DNA of 64,000 nt from Paracidovorax anthurii (GCF_003269065.1 NZ_QLTA01000003.1:1-64000), one strand, 5' to 3'. Shown: positions 14,066 through 22,235, numbered from the stretch's first letter. Notes: generated from the sequence alone by a model not told the origin. Made by a program: numbers and translations.

Positions 14066-14569
14066 CTATCTGGGCTGCGGCCCGGCCCCGGGCTTGAATT
14101 TCTGCCCGAGGATGCCTTCGCACGACGGGCAATAGAAATAGCGCGTTCTGCCCCGCTGCTCCAGCGCGCCCCAGCCCGTGGCGTCGTCCAGCGAGAGCCG
14201 CCCCTTGCCGCCGGATCGGAAGTGCACCTGGGCATGGGCTTCGCAGTCGGCCAGGTCGATGCCATGCCGGTATTCCTGCGCCGTGCCTTCGATGGCGTTG
14301 GCCCAGAAGTGGCGCACGCGCGCAGCGTCGATGCCCATGCCCGCGCAGTCGACGTCACTGCCATGGGCGCTCTGGGCCTGGTTCGTGCGGATCACGATTT
14401 TCTGAAGAGGCGAGCCCGCCATGGGGAGCGTGTGCCCTGCGTTGCCAGTGGTCCGCAGTCGCTCGGCAGCCTGTGCTTCGGACGGTGAAGAAGCCTGCAC
14501 AGGCAGCGCCGCGGTGGAGAGGAGGGCCAGCAGGCCCGCAAGCGGCCGGTGGCCGTGCTTCCTGGTCAT
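14066..14569 (-). CDS. Exported Cys-motif protein, paralogue B (candidate immunity protein)
   Basis: A 167-residue protein with a signal peptide (LLALLSTAALPVQA). It is clearly paralogous to the product of 14566-15021: both share DC..IDA.RVR.FW, the DLADC block, DATGWG.LE, TRYF.C..CE.ILG.[KE]F and a spaced CxxC near the C-terminus. The ATG overlaps the upstream stop as ATGA. Tandem duplicated periplasmic proteins directly behind a peptidoglycan amidase gene suggest immunity proteins; this is inferred from arrangement only. The four conserved cysteines could form two disulfides or bind metal. Confidence 0.7.
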   Translation of the reverse strand: MTRKHGHRPLAGLLALLSTAALPVQASSPSEAQAAERLRTTGNAGHTLPMAGSPLQKIVIRTNQAQSAHGSDVDCAGMGIDAARVRHFWANAIEGTAQEYRHGIDLADCEAHAQVHFRSGGKGRLSLDDATGWGALEQRGRTRYFYCPSCEGILGQKFKPGAGPQPR

Positions 14570-15021
14570 TTCGGCGGGTTCCCGGTGAAGAATTCCCGCC
14601 CGAGGATGTTTTCGCACGTGGCGCAGCGGAAGTAGCGCGTGCTGCCTTTCCATTCCAGTACGCCCCAGCCCGTGGCGTCATGGAGGTGCAGGGTGCCGCG
14701 TGTGCCTTGCGGGAGGTGCAGGGTGGCGGTGGCTGCACAGTCGGCAAGGTCCACATCGCGCTGAAAGTCCGAGGCCGGGCCTTCAGAGGCATGGGTCCAG
14801 AAATACCGGACGCGCTTCGCATCGATCACGAGATCGGAGCAATCGGCATCGCTTCCCGGGATGGGCTGGATGGCGCTCGGCAGCGTCATGCGTCCCAGCG
14901 GGCCAACGGTTTTGGCGGGAGGCATGGCCCTCGGGGCCTCGGCATGGATGGACAGCGACGCCAGGGCGATGGCACCCAGCATGGCGGCAGGAAGGAACGT
15001 GCGGCGGGGCATCATTGCCAT
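14566..15021 (-). CDS. Exported Cys-motif protein, paralogue A (candidate immunity protein)
   Basis: A 151-residue protein whose N-terminus (TFLPAAMLGAIALASLSIHA) looks like a signal peptide. The mature part carries the same blocks as its neighbour: DCSDLVIDAKRVRYFW, DVDLADC, LHDATGWGVLEW and TRYFRCATCENILG. The start at 15021 overlaps the end of the amidase gene by 10 bases; an ATG at 15015 would give the commoner ATGA overlap and is equally plausible. Translational coupling to the amidase gene implies joint production, as for toxin and antidote. The family is unknown to me. Confidence 0.72.
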   Translation of the reverse strand: MAMMPRRTFLPAAMLGAIALASLSIHAEAPRAMPPAKTVGPLGRMTLPSAIQPIPGSDADCSDLVIDAKRVRYFWTHASEGPASDFQRDVDLADCAATATLHLPQGTRGTLHLHDATGWGVLEWKGSTRYFRCATCENILGREFFTGNPPK

Positions 15022-15662
15022 GTCGCGGTGGACGCTTCCGTGCGGTTCTTGTGGCTGACGTCCGGATGGCGGTGCACCTCTGTTTTGGGAACGGAGAGCG
15101 TCTGCGTGATCTGGTCGATGAGGTACTGCAGCGACAGCTTCTGCGGGCCCGTCAAGGGCTCATAGACGGAGTTCTCGGTGATATAGAGTTTTCTCCGGTA
15201 TTCGCTGAGTCCGCGGGGGATGTTCTGCGGTGGTGGCGGAATCGCGACGCCCACGATCTCTATGCCGATGCTGTCAGTGTTGGAGGGATAGCGCGCGGGG
15301 ACTTCCTTGCCCATTTCCGAGGCATGGATGGCCGCGTAGCGCGTGCTGCTGTTGAGCACGATCTCCGCAGGTGCACAGGTCTTCTCGGCGATGCATCGGG
15401 CGCGCAGCCGACCCACGTGGTTGGTTTTGAAGAACATTGATGCCGTTTGGTAGATGGAGCCATCCTTGGCGATCAGGAAATGCGCACCATTGGCCTGTGG
15501 ACTGCTGTAGCTGTTGAATACAGCGCTTTCCGACGCGGTGTTGGTCTGATGGACCACGATGCCGTTGACCTTGTCCATCCGGCCCCGCTCGATCTTCATT
15601 TCCCTGCGCGCGACGATGCGGGCGTTCTGGATCACCATGCCCTGCTGATCGATGTTCAGCAT
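15012..15662 (-). CDS. Zinc N-acetylmuramoyl-L-alanine amidase (PGRP/Amidase_2 fold), candidate effector
   Basis: A 216-residue protein without a signal peptide. Amidase_2 features are His38 in IVVHQTN, the GAHFLIAKDGSIYQT strand with Tyr71, NHVG at 81-84, SIGIEIVG, and the C-terminal RHPDVSHKNRTEAS, where His199 and Glu209 or nearby residues can complete the zinc site. The enzyme should cleave the bond between MurNAc and the peptide stem. A very strong ribosome-binding site (GGAGGGAGGAC) precedes the ATG. Lack of a signal peptide plus two coupled exported partners fits a secreted antibacterial effector, but no secretion genes are nearby; a lytic housekeeping role remains possible. Confidence 0.85.
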   Translation of the reverse strand: MLNIDQQGMVIQNARIVARREMKIERGRMDKVNGIVVHQTNTASESAVFNSYSSPQANGAHFLIAKDGSIYQTASMFFKTNHVGRLRARCIAEKTCAPAEIVLNSSTRYAAIHASEMGKEVPARYPSNTDSIGIEIVGVAIPPPPQNIPRGLSEYRRKLYITENSVYEPLTGPQKLSLQYLIDQITQTLSVPKTEVHRHPDVSHKNRTEASTATWQ

Positions 15663-15953
15663 ATTTGTCCTCCCTCCGGGGCGGGAATCTAATCGTGCTC
15701 TAACAAGGATGTTGTAAGAAAAGGTTCTGGGGTGCCCTGTGGTGGCGGTGGGTCAAGATGCCTGAAGGGCGGGCCCGATGCCGGCGCGGGCCTTCATTCC
15801 TTGGGGCTGGCGTTCTTCCCAAGAGGCCCTCGCATGGCGTGCCGTGCGGCGCCACCGGCGTGCGCGCAGCACGCGGCCCGGCATGCACACGGGCCCGCGT
15901 GATCGCGTGCGCCAGGGCTGGCGCGCGGGGCGCAGGCGCCCCGCAGGGGGCGG
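15663..15953. other. Intergenic region between the amidase and harpin-like genes
   Basis: About 290 bp. An AT-rich tract next to the amidase ribosome-binding site (15690-15730) is the probable promoter of the amidase operon. The rest is GC-rich, and a strong hairpin lies at 15925-15944. Confidence 0.45.
15925..15944 (-). terminator. Hairpin downstream of the harpin-like gene
   Basis: A perfect 9-bp stem GCGGGGCGC / GCGCCCCGC with a 2-nt loop ends 9 bp beyond the stop codon of the minus-strand gene. There is no T-tract, so termination is only probable. Confidence 0.45.
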
Positions 15954-16934
15954 TCAGCGCCCCGGGTTCATCACCGCGGGATTGCGCAGGGCCTCGTTGA
16001 TGTGCTGGAGATAGGTCTGTGCGCTCGAGTTGTTGGGGTCCTCGTTGCCCGACACGTAGTAGGCCAGTCCGCCCTTCAGGCCGCCGTGGTCCTCGATGCG
16101 CTGCGCGATGTTGGACGCCGCGGTCCGCAGTTGCACCGTCACGCTGTTCTGGTACTGCTCGGTGGACACCTTCTGGCTGCCGACGCGGCTGTTGCCGGGG
16201 CCGCCGTCGGACCATTCGCGGCCATCCAGGAACTTGCGGGAGATCTGTCCCAGGCCGATCGACGTGTTGTTCTCGCCGGCGCGGTCGAGGTCCCCTTCCG
16301 CCTTCATCGCCTTGCGGAAGTCCTGCGTGAAGGCACCGGACTCCGACTGCAGCTGGGCGCGGAAGACATTGGGGTCGAGCCCGTATTCCTTGGCGGTCTC
16401 GTCCACGGCCCGGCCGAAATCGGCCTGCGTCTGGACCTTCGCATCCTTTTGCTGCTCGTCGCCGCGCAGCACGGGGAGGAATTTCGGGCTGACCTTGCTC
16501 TGCGCCTCATCGACGCTCTTCGAGCTGAAGTCGCCGGTCGAGGGCGTCTGCGCGGTGCTGGGCGAAGACGGGGTGGCAGAAGGCGTGGAAGGCGTGGTGG
16601 AGGGGGTGGTGGGTGTGGAGGGGGTCGAGGGTGTCGAAGACGTGGAAGGTGTGGACGGCGTGGCGGAGGGCGGGGACGCCGAAGAAGGTGCGGGAGCCGA
16701 CGGGCCGCCCGTGCTGGGTGCGCCGCCGCCGCCACCGCCACCGCCCGAGGCCTTGTCCCGGTTGCCTGCGTCGGTCTGCGGGTTGTTCTGGCGGTCCTTG
16801 CCCAGTCTCTGGAGCAGGCCTTCGAGCAGCGCCAGCAGCACCTGCTGGAACAGCGCCTGCGGATTGTTCTGGCCGCTTCCCCCGGCCTGCTGGGTGCGCT
16901 GGACTTGCGCTTGGGAAATCGATGAGATAGGCAT
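15954..16934 (-). CDS. Harpin-like lytic transglycosylase, probable type III secreted protein
   Basis: A 326-residue protein with three parts. Residues 1-60 are Gln/Asn/Gly-rich with an amphipathic leucine helix (LFQQVLLALLEGLLQRLG), as in Hpa1/HpaG harpins, and there is no signal peptide. Residues 62-135 are a Gly run and then a Ser/Thr/Pro linker made of TPST and SSTPS-type repeats. Residues 165-320 form a lysozyme-like transglycosylase domain with the catalytic Glu in QSESGAF (about 198) and GLGQIS (227-232). A perfect PIP box lies 69 bp upstream. Such enzymes open peptidoglycan for the Hrp secretion apparatus or are secreted with it. Combining harpin and SLT parts in one chain is notable. 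Confidence 0.82.
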   Translation of the reverse strand: MPISSISQAQVQRTQQAGGSGQNNPQALFQQVLLALLEGLLQRLGKDRQNNPQTDAGNRDKASGGGGGGGGAPSTGGPSAPAPSSASPPSATPSTPSTSSTPSTPSTPTTPSTTPSTPSATPSSPSTAQTPSTGDFSSKSVDEAQSKVSPKFLPVLRGDEQQKDAKVQTQADFGRAVDETAKEYGLDPNVFRAQLQSESGAFTQDFRKAMKAEGDLDRAGENNTSIGLGQISRKFLDGREWSDGGPGNSRVGSQKVSTEQYQNSVTVQLRTAASNIAQRIEDHGGLKGGLAYYVSGNEDPNNSSAQTYLQHINEALRNPAVMNPGR

Positions 16935-17002
16935 GGGTGGGTTCCTTGCAAAGTGTGGAATGGGCACTCTTGCAATGCCGCGCGCGAAGGGCGCGGCGGC
17001 AG

Positions 17003-17027
17003 ACGAACGGCTGCACGGACATGCGAA
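17003..17027 (-). promoter_or_regulatory. PIP box (HrpX/HrpB-type activator site)
   Basis: On the minus strand the site reads TTCGC, 15 bases, TTCGT, an exact match to the plant-inducible-promoter consensus TTCGB-N15-TTCGB. It lies 69 bp before the start of the harpin-like gene and in the correct orientation. I did not see a clear YANNNT -10 element at the usual 30-32 bp spacing. Confidence 0.75.
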
Positions 17028-17157
17028 GCGGCTGCGCATGGACTTCCGCGCCGCACGCGTTCTCCACCATCTGCACAAATCGCACACAAACGCTCGATAG
17101 TCGATCAAGGTTGGCTGCGCAGACTCCGCGGCACTCACTTTCCGGAGTCTCTCTTTC

Positions 17158-18534
17158 ATGACCATCGATGCTGCCCAGCTTCTTGCGGACGAAGCCAAGT
17201 ACTGCTCCTTCGGCGATACCGTCCACTATGTGAACCCGCCCAAGATCTTCACGGGCTGCGAAGGCAGCTACATGCTGGACGCCGAGGGAACGCAGTACCT
17301 CGATCTGCAGATGTGGTATTCGGCCGTGAACTTCGGCTACAAGAACGCGCGGCTGGAGAACGTGCTCCGCCAGCAGCTCGACACGCTGCCGCAGATCGCC
17401 AGCCAGTACCTCCATCCCACGAAGATCGAGCTGGCCAAGACCATCGCCCAGGATGCCGAGCGCAAGTGGGGCCGTCCGGGCCGCGTGCACTTCAACGTGG
17501 GCGGTGCGCAGGCCATCGAGGATTCGCTGAAGGTGGTGCGCAATGCCACCAACGGCAAGAGCCTGATGTTCGCCTTCGAGGGCGGCTACCACGGCCGCAC
17601 GCTGGGCGCGTCCAGCATCACGTCGAGCTACCGCTACCGCCGCCGCTTCGGCCACTTCGGCGATCGCGCGCAGTTCCTGCCGTTCCCCTATCCGTTCCGC
17701 CGCCCCAAGGGCATGACGTCCGAGGAATACGCGGAGTCGCTGGTGAGCGAATTCGCCCGCAAGTTCGAGAACGAATACCACGCCGTGTGGGACCCCAAGA
17801 CCCGCCAGTGCGAGTACGCCGCGTTCTATATCGAGCCGATCCAGGGCACGGGCGGCTACGTGATCCCGCCGGCCAACTACTTCAAGGGCATCAAGAAGGT
17901 GCTCGACGAGCACGGCGTGCTGCTGGTGGTCGATGAGATCCAGATGGGTTTCTGGCGCACCGGCACGCTGTGGTCGGTGGAGAACTTCGGCGTGCAGCCC
18001 GACGTGCTGGTGTTCGCCAAGGCGCTCACCAACGGCCTCAACGCGCTCTCGGGTCTCTGGGCGCGCGAGGAGCTGATCAATCCGACCATCTTCCCGCCGG
18101 GCTCCACGCATTCCACCTTCGCGTCCAACCCGCTGGGCACGGCGCTGGGGCTGGAGGTCATGAAGATGACGCACGAGATCGACTTCGGCGCCCAGGTGCG
18201 CGAGCGCGGCGCCTATTTCCTCGAAGGCCTGCGCGACCTGCAGAAGCGCCACAAGGAGATCGGCGACGTCGACGGCCTGGGCCTGGCGCTGCGCGCCGAG
18301 ATCTGCACCGAGGACGGCTTCACGCCCAATCGCGCGCTGCTCGACAAGATGGTGGACATGGGCCTCGAAGGCACGCTGGACTACCAGGGCCGCAAGCGCG
18401 GGCTGGTGCTCGACGTGGGTGGCTACTACAAGAACGTGATCACCTTCGCGCCCTCGCTGATGATCTCGCGCGCCGAGATCGACGAGGCCATGGCCCTGCT
18501 CGACCAGCTCATCACCCGCGCCAAGCGCGGCTGA
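17158..18534 (+). CDS. Class III PLP-dependent aminotransferase
   Basis: A 458-residue fold-type I aminotransferase of the omega-amino acid/ornithine group. PLP-binding features are the NVGGAQAIEDSLKVVRNAT phosphate-binding segment, FEGGYHGRTLGASS, the VVDEIQMGF cofactor Asp motif and the catalytic Lys in VLVFAKALTNG. It would transfer an amino group to or from an omega-amine, keto or semialdehyde substrate. First of three closely packed genes (2-bp gap, then ATGA overlap) with an acyltransferase-like and a ureohydrolase-like protein, suggesting a short pathway on a basic amine such as ornithine, diaminobutyrate or agmatine; that choice is speculative. Confidence 0.85.
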   Translation: MTIDAAQLLADEAKYCSFGDTVHYVNPPKIFTGCEGSYMLDAEGTQYLDLQMWYSAVNFGYKNARLENVLRQQLDTLPQIASQYLHPTKIELAKTIAQDAERKWGRPGRVHFNVGGAQAIEDSLKVVRNATNGKSLMFAFEGGYHGRTLGASSITSSYRYRRRFGHFGDRAQFLPFPYPFRRPKGMTSEEYAESLVSEFARKFENEYHAVWDPKTRQCEYAAFYIEPIQGTGGYVIPPANYFKGIKKVLDEHGVLLVVDEIQMGFWRTGTLWSVENFGVQPDVLVFAKALTNGLNALSGLWAREELINPTIFPPGSTHSTFASNPLGTALGLEVMKMTHEIDFGAQVRERGAYFLEGLRDLQKRHKEIGDVDGLGLALRAEICTEDGFTPNRALLDKMVDMGLEGTLDYQGRKRGLVLDVGGYYKNVITFAPSLMISRAEIDEAMALLDQLITRAKRG

Positions 18535-18536
18535 GC

Positions 18537-19619
18537 ATGATGCGCTGGCGTAATCTGGTGGAGCCTTCGTCGCTGATGGAGCATTTTCAGCTCCATCCAT
18601 CCGAGGGGTTTACGGCGCTGGACGGGGTTCCAGTGCCTGCGTTCATGGCGCCTTTCGATCTGCTGACCACGGCAGACGAAGCATTGCGGTCGCGAGTGCT
18701 GTCATGGCCGATGCACAGGGTCTGGTCTGCATGGCTGCGCGTGCGGACGGCATTCGTGGGCAGTCCGGTGATGGAATACGCGCCGCTGCCCGATGTGCAA
18801 GAGCGGCCGCGAATACTGGCTGAAACCTTGCGGCAATCAGTCTGCGACAAATTCCCTCTGACCATCCTCAAGGATGTCCCCCGGGAATCGCCCCTACTCT
18901 CCGAGGCTGACAATGCATACGCTCGCGGATTGCTCGATGCCTGTACGCAACTGGGGTTCATTCTGGTGGAAGGTCAGGCTCTGGCCTACCTGCCCATCGA
19001 TTTTGATTCCCTTGAAGGCTATCTCGCACGGCTGTCTTCCGGTCGCCGTGCCAACCTGCGCCGCAAGTGGCGCAGCAGGCAGAGGCTGGAAGTTCGGCAT
19101 GTGCCCACAGGCGACGCATTCGCCAGCGACAATTTGGTGGATGCCCTCTACGCGCTCTACGAGGGGGTCTATGACCGCAGCCATACCCGCTTCGAGCGAT
19201 TAACGCGCGGATTCTTCGCAGCAGCGCTGCGTGACGCTGGTAGCGGAGGCATCGTGTTCGAATACCGGTTGGCTGCCACTGGCGAACTCCTGGGTTGGAA
19301 TCTCTGCTACGAGTGCTCGGGCCGGCTGGTGGACAAGTACATCGGCTTTGCCTATCCCGCAGCGCGGGAGGTCGATCTGTATTTCGTGAGCTGGATGGTG
19401 AACCTGGAATACGCGATCCGGCGTGGCCTGGATTGCTATGTCGCTGGCTGCGCCGCGCCGGAGATCAAGAAGAGCCTGGGGGCCCACTTCTCCATGACAT
19501 GTCATGCCGTGTATGTGCGTAACTCCCTGCTGCGCCTGCTGGCCCGGCGATTCAGCAGGCATTTCGAGAGCGATCGGCGCACGCTGGAATGCGCGGCGCC
19601 GCCGAGAGTCCGTGCATGA
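18537..19619 (+). CDS. GNAT-superfamily acyltransferase, BioF2/FemAB-like
   Basis: A 360-residue protein two bases behind the aminotransferase gene. The segment LPIDFDSLEGYLARLSSGRRANLRRKWR, followed by YALYEGVYDRSHTRFERLT and a strand-turn region ELLGWNLCYECSGRLVDKYIGF, matches the pattern of the BioF2-like (Acetyltransf_6) double-GNAT family, which includes FemAB-like aminoacyl transferases. It would move an acyl or aminoacyl group to an amine. GC content is visibly lower than in the aminotransferase gene. The exact substrate is unknown; co-transcription with an aminotransferase suggests it modifies that product. Confidence 0.68.
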   Translation: MMRWRNLVEPSSLMEHFQLHPSEGFTALDGVPVPAFMAPFDLLTTADEALRSRVLSWPMHRVWSAWLRVRTAFVGSPVMEYAPLPDVQERPRILAETLRQSVCDKFPLTILKDVPRESPLLSEADNAYARGLLDACTQLGFILVEGQALAYLPIDFDSLEGYLARLSSGRRANLRRKWRSRQRLEVRHVPTGDAFASDNLVDALYALYEGVYDRSHTRFERLTRGFFAAALRDAGSGGIVFEYRLAATGELLGWNLCYECSGRLVDKYIGFAYPAAREVDLYFVSWMVNLEYAIRRGLDCYVAGCAAPEIKKSLGAHFSMTCHAVYVRNSLLRLLARRFSRHFESDRRTLECAAPPRVRA

Positions 19620-20524
19620 GCCTGTTGCTGGCGGACCCCATGGTCCTGGATCTGGATGGCTCGGTGGCGGAACTACCGGGAGAGCGTCGTCTGGTGCTGG
19701 CCGATGCCTGGCAGGAGCCGTTGCGCATGGCCTGCAGTCTGCGCCGCATGCGGGCCTTTGGCGCGCTGCTTGACGAGTGCCTGCCCACGTTTCCCGAATA
19801 CGGTCCCGTGTTCACGGGCAGCGGTGATTTCCATCACCTGAGCTGGCTGCTGATTGCCCGGAGCCTTGCCGCGCGGGGCTATGGGCCGAAACAGCCGGTG
19901 CGCGTGGTCGTGCTGGACAATCACCCCGACAATATGTGGTATCCGTTCGGGGTGCATTGTGGTTCCTGGGTGCGGCATGTGGCCATGATGCCCGAGGTGT
20001 CGCATGTGCATGTGGTCGGAATCACGTCGGCTGACATCGGTCTTCGCCGTGTGTGGGAACACTCGCTGGACCCGTTGTGGTCCGGCCGGCTGACCTACTG
20101 GAGCTCGGGCGTCGATGTGCGCTGGTCGCGCTGGGCCGGCCTGGGTCGGCGGTTCCACGATTTTCCCGATGCCGATGCCGTTGCCGAGGCGTTCTGCAGA
20201 ATGCTGGAGGCGACTCCTGGCCCAACCTACCTCAGCATCGACAAGGACGTGTTTTCCCCCGAAGTTCTGCGTACGCACTGGGACCAGGGCCGGTTCATGC
20301 CCCGACATGCGGAGTCCATCGTGGACACCTTGGCTGGATCGCTGGTCGGCTGCGATGTGACGGGAGATGTCTCTGTGCACCGCTATCAGGGGATCTGGAA
20401 GCGTTGGCTCAGTGCAGTAGATGGGCAGGATATCGTCGAGGCCCATCCAGAGTTGGCCGAATGGCAGGCGATGCAGGGAAGCATCAACCTTTGGCTGCTG
20501 CGTCTGCTACAGCAGGCGCTTTGA
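19616..20524 (+). CDS. Ureohydrolase (arginase)-fold protein
   Basis: A 302-residue protein starting in an ATGA overlap with the acyltransferase gene. The metal-ligand blocks of the arginase/agmatinase/deacetylase fold can be traced: GDFHHLSW (residues about 67-74), VVVLDNHPDN with the DxHxD pattern, and SIDKDVFSP with the SxDxD pattern. It should bind a dinuclear Mn or similar centre and hydrolyse a C-N bond. Divergence from true arginases is large (the usual GGDHS and SxDVDxxDP are changed), so a novel amidinohydrolase or amide hydrolase is possible. Its 3' end overlaps the convergent transporter gene by 18 bp. Confidence 0.72.
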   Translation: MSLLLADPMVLDLDGSVAELPGERRLVLADAWQEPLRMACSLRRMRAFGALLDECLPTFPEYGPVFTGSGDFHHLSWLLIARSLAARGYGPKQPVRVVVLDNHPDNMWYPFGVHCGSWVRHVAMMPEVSHVHVVGITSADIGLRRVWEHSLDPLWSGRLTYWSSGVDVRWSRWAGLGRRFHDFPDADAVAEAFCRMLEATPGPTYLSIDKDVFSPEVLRTHWDQGRFMPRHAESIVDTLAGSLVGCDVTGDVSVHRYQGIWKRWLSAVDGQDIVEAHPELAEWQAMQGSINLWLLRLLQQAL

Positions 20525-20917
20525 TCTCTGTTCCACCGCTTGCCGGGCCTGGGCCGCTTCCCCGTAGCCCAGGCAGATGCCACCACCGCCGATCAGTAGC
20601 GCCCCGAGCCACTGTGGCCATCCCAGCGGGTCGTGAAACATCCAAGCCGACAGCAGCATCACAGGAATTACCTCCATGTGCGAGGCCGCGAAAGCCGGGC
20701 CGATGGGCGCGTGCTCCAGCAGCGTCATCCACGTGAAGAACGCGCCCACGTAGCCTACGAAGGCGCCGTAGATCCAGGGCTGGCCGAAGACCCGCAGCAG
20801 CCAGGCGCCGGAGAACTCCAGCGGCAGCGCGTGCTCGCCCGCGAGCTTGAAGCTGATCTGCGCGAGCGTGTCGAACGCGATCAGGACGAGAAAGCCGATG
20901 GCATAGAAGCGCTTCAT
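20507..20917 (-). CDS. Half-size DMT-superfamily transporter (EamA/SMR-like), subunit 2
   Basis: A 136-residue, mostly hydrophobic protein with about four membrane helices, starting at the ATG at 20917 (MKRFYAIGFLVLIAFDTLAQISFKLAGEHAL). The pattern of four helices and the GGGGICLGYGEAAQ terminal helix fits the SMR/EamA half-transporters, which work as pairs. The adjacent gene, 5 bp upstream, encodes a second such protein, so the two probably form a heterodimeric exporter. It is the last gene of an eight-gene minus-strand operon, and it overlaps the convergent ureohydrolase gene end to end. Confidence 0.78.
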   Translation of the reverse strand: MKRFYAIGFLVLIAFDTLAQISFKLAGEHALPLEFSGAWLLRVFGQPWIYGAFVGYVGAFFTWMTLLEHAPIGPAFAASHMEVIPVMLLSAWMFHDPLGWPQWLGALLIGGGGICLGYGEAAQARQAVEQRSKRLL

Positions 20918-20922
20918 GGCCT

Positions 20923-21309
20923 TCAGGCTTTCAGGCCCACGACGGCCACGCCGGCCGACACCAGCAGGATGCCCGCCACGCGCATCGGCGAGAGCGTTTC
21001 GCGGAACAGGAAGCGGCCCGCCACCATCACCGCCACGATGTTGATGGAGCCCAGCAGCACGCCGTCGGACAACGGCACCAGCGAGAGGAACGCGAGCCAC
21101 ACGAGGAACTCGGCCACGTAGCAGCCGATGCCGACCCAGAGCCAGGGGCGCCGGGCCATCCAGATCCAGCGCGCGAGGCCGCTGCCCGCGCGCGGGTCGG
21201 CCGTGGCGGCGGCCTTGAAGGCCAGCTGCCCGCCCGTGTCCACGAGCATGTTGAGCATCCAGAGCGCGGCCACGAGCGGCGTGATGCCGCCGTCCGGGGC
21301 GGGCGTCAT
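20923..21309 (-). CDS. Half-size DMT-superfamily transporter (EamA/SMR-like), subunit 1
   Basis: A 128-residue protein with four predicted helices; segments include LVAALWMLNMLVDTGGQLAF, WVGIGCYVAEFLVWLAFL and VAGILLVSAGVAVVGL. The conserved Asp-Thr-Gly-Gln-Leu-Ala-Phe-Lys block in the first helix also appears in its neighbour as DTLAQISFK, so the two are distant paralogues. The start overlaps the esterase gene stop as ATGA. It likely exports a small cationic or amphipathic compound as a pair with the next protein; the compound is unknown. Confidence 0.78.
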   Translation of the reverse strand: MTPAPDGGITPLVAALWMLNMLVDTGGQLAFKAAATADPRAGSGLARWIWMARRPWLWVGIGCYVAEFLVWLAFLSLVPLSDGVLLGSINIVAVMVAGRFLFRETLSPMRVAGILLVSAGVAVVGLKA

Positions 21310-22235
21310 GGCGCGGCCTCTGCGGTGCTCGCGGCGTGTGCGTGGGCGAGTGCCTCCACGAAGGCCACCGTGCGCGCCAGCACCGTGCGGCGCTCGCGGT
21401 CGATGGTGATCATGTGGTAGCTGTCGTCGAGCAGCACCAGTTCCACGGGCGCATGGCGCACGCCGCGCGCGATCTCGCGGGCGTTGTCCGCCGAGGCGAT
21501 GTCGTCGTTGCGTGCGTGCATCACGAGGCAGGGCGCGCGCACCGCGTCCAGGCGCCGCCGCACGTGGGCGGCCAGGGCGCGCATCTCGATCACCGACCAC
21601 CAGGGGTTGCCCGGCAGCCCGGCGGCCGCGCTGTCGCCCGAATGCATCTGCGCGACCACGCGCTCGCGCAGCGCGGCGTCCTTGATGCCGTAGGGCGGCT
21701 GCTCCATGAAGACGCTGCGCCGCCCGATGCCGAGGGCGCGGAAGAGGGGCAGCAGGAACGACAGGCGCGTGTACGCGGGCATGCTCCAGCCGTCGTAGCG
21801 GAAGGTGGGCGAGAGCGCCACCACGCCCGCGACCTGCCGGGGGCGCTCGATGGCCAGCGCGAGCGCAAGCACCGCGCCCATCGAGAGCCCGCAGGCGACG
21901 AGCGGCTGCCCGGTGCGCTGCATCAGGCGGTCCGCGCCGCGCCGCACGCTCGCCACCCAGTCCTGCCAGCGCGTGGCCACGAGATCGTCCTGCGTGCCGC
22001 AATGGCCCGCCAGCTGCACGGCCAGCACGGTGAAGCCGGCGCGGTGCAGGCCCTTGGCGATCAGGCGCATCTCGTTGGGCGTGCCGGTCAGCCCGTGGAC
22101 CAGCAGCACGCCCGTGCGCGCGTTGGCGCCGTGGCCTTCGAGCAGGTATTCGTGCTCCACGCCGTGCCGGCATGCCGTGGGGGCGGGCGCCGCGGTATCC
22201 GGCGCGGATCGGTCCGCGGTCAGCTGGGGGGTCAT
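21306..22235 (-). CDS. Alpha/beta-hydrolase, carboxylesterase/lysophospholipase-like
   Basis: A 309-residue serine hydrolase. The oxyanion-hole HGLTGTPNEM, nucleophile elbow GLSMGA, acidic residue in MHARNDDIASADNA and catalytic His in DDSYHMITIDRER are all in order, as in Est30-like carboxylesterases. No signal peptide, so it is cytoplasmic. ATGA overlaps join it to the phosphatase gene upstream and the transporter gene downstream. In this operon it could remove an acyl protecting group from an intermediate or from an imported analogue; the natural ester is not deducible. Confidence 0.85.
   Translation of the reverse strand: MTPQLTADRSAPDTAAPAPTACRHGVEHEYLLEGHGANARTGVLLVHGLTGTPNEMRLIAKGLHRAGFTVLAVQLAGHCGTQDDLVATRWQDWVASVRRGADRLMQRTGQPLVACGLSMGAVLALALAIERPRQVAGVVALSPTFRYDGWSMPAYTRLSFLLPLFRALGIGRRSVFMEQPPYGIKDAALRERVVAQMHSGDSAAAGLPGNPWWSVIEMRALAAHVRRRLDAVRAPCLVMHARNDDIASADNAREIARGVRHAPVELVLLDDSYHMITIDRERRTVLARTVAFVEALAHAHAASTAEAAP

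Noticed and set aside
13076-15662. Calling the amidase a type VI effector outright
   Set aside because: No vgrG, hcp, PAAR or other secretion genes lie in the window, so only a candidate effector/immunity role is stated.
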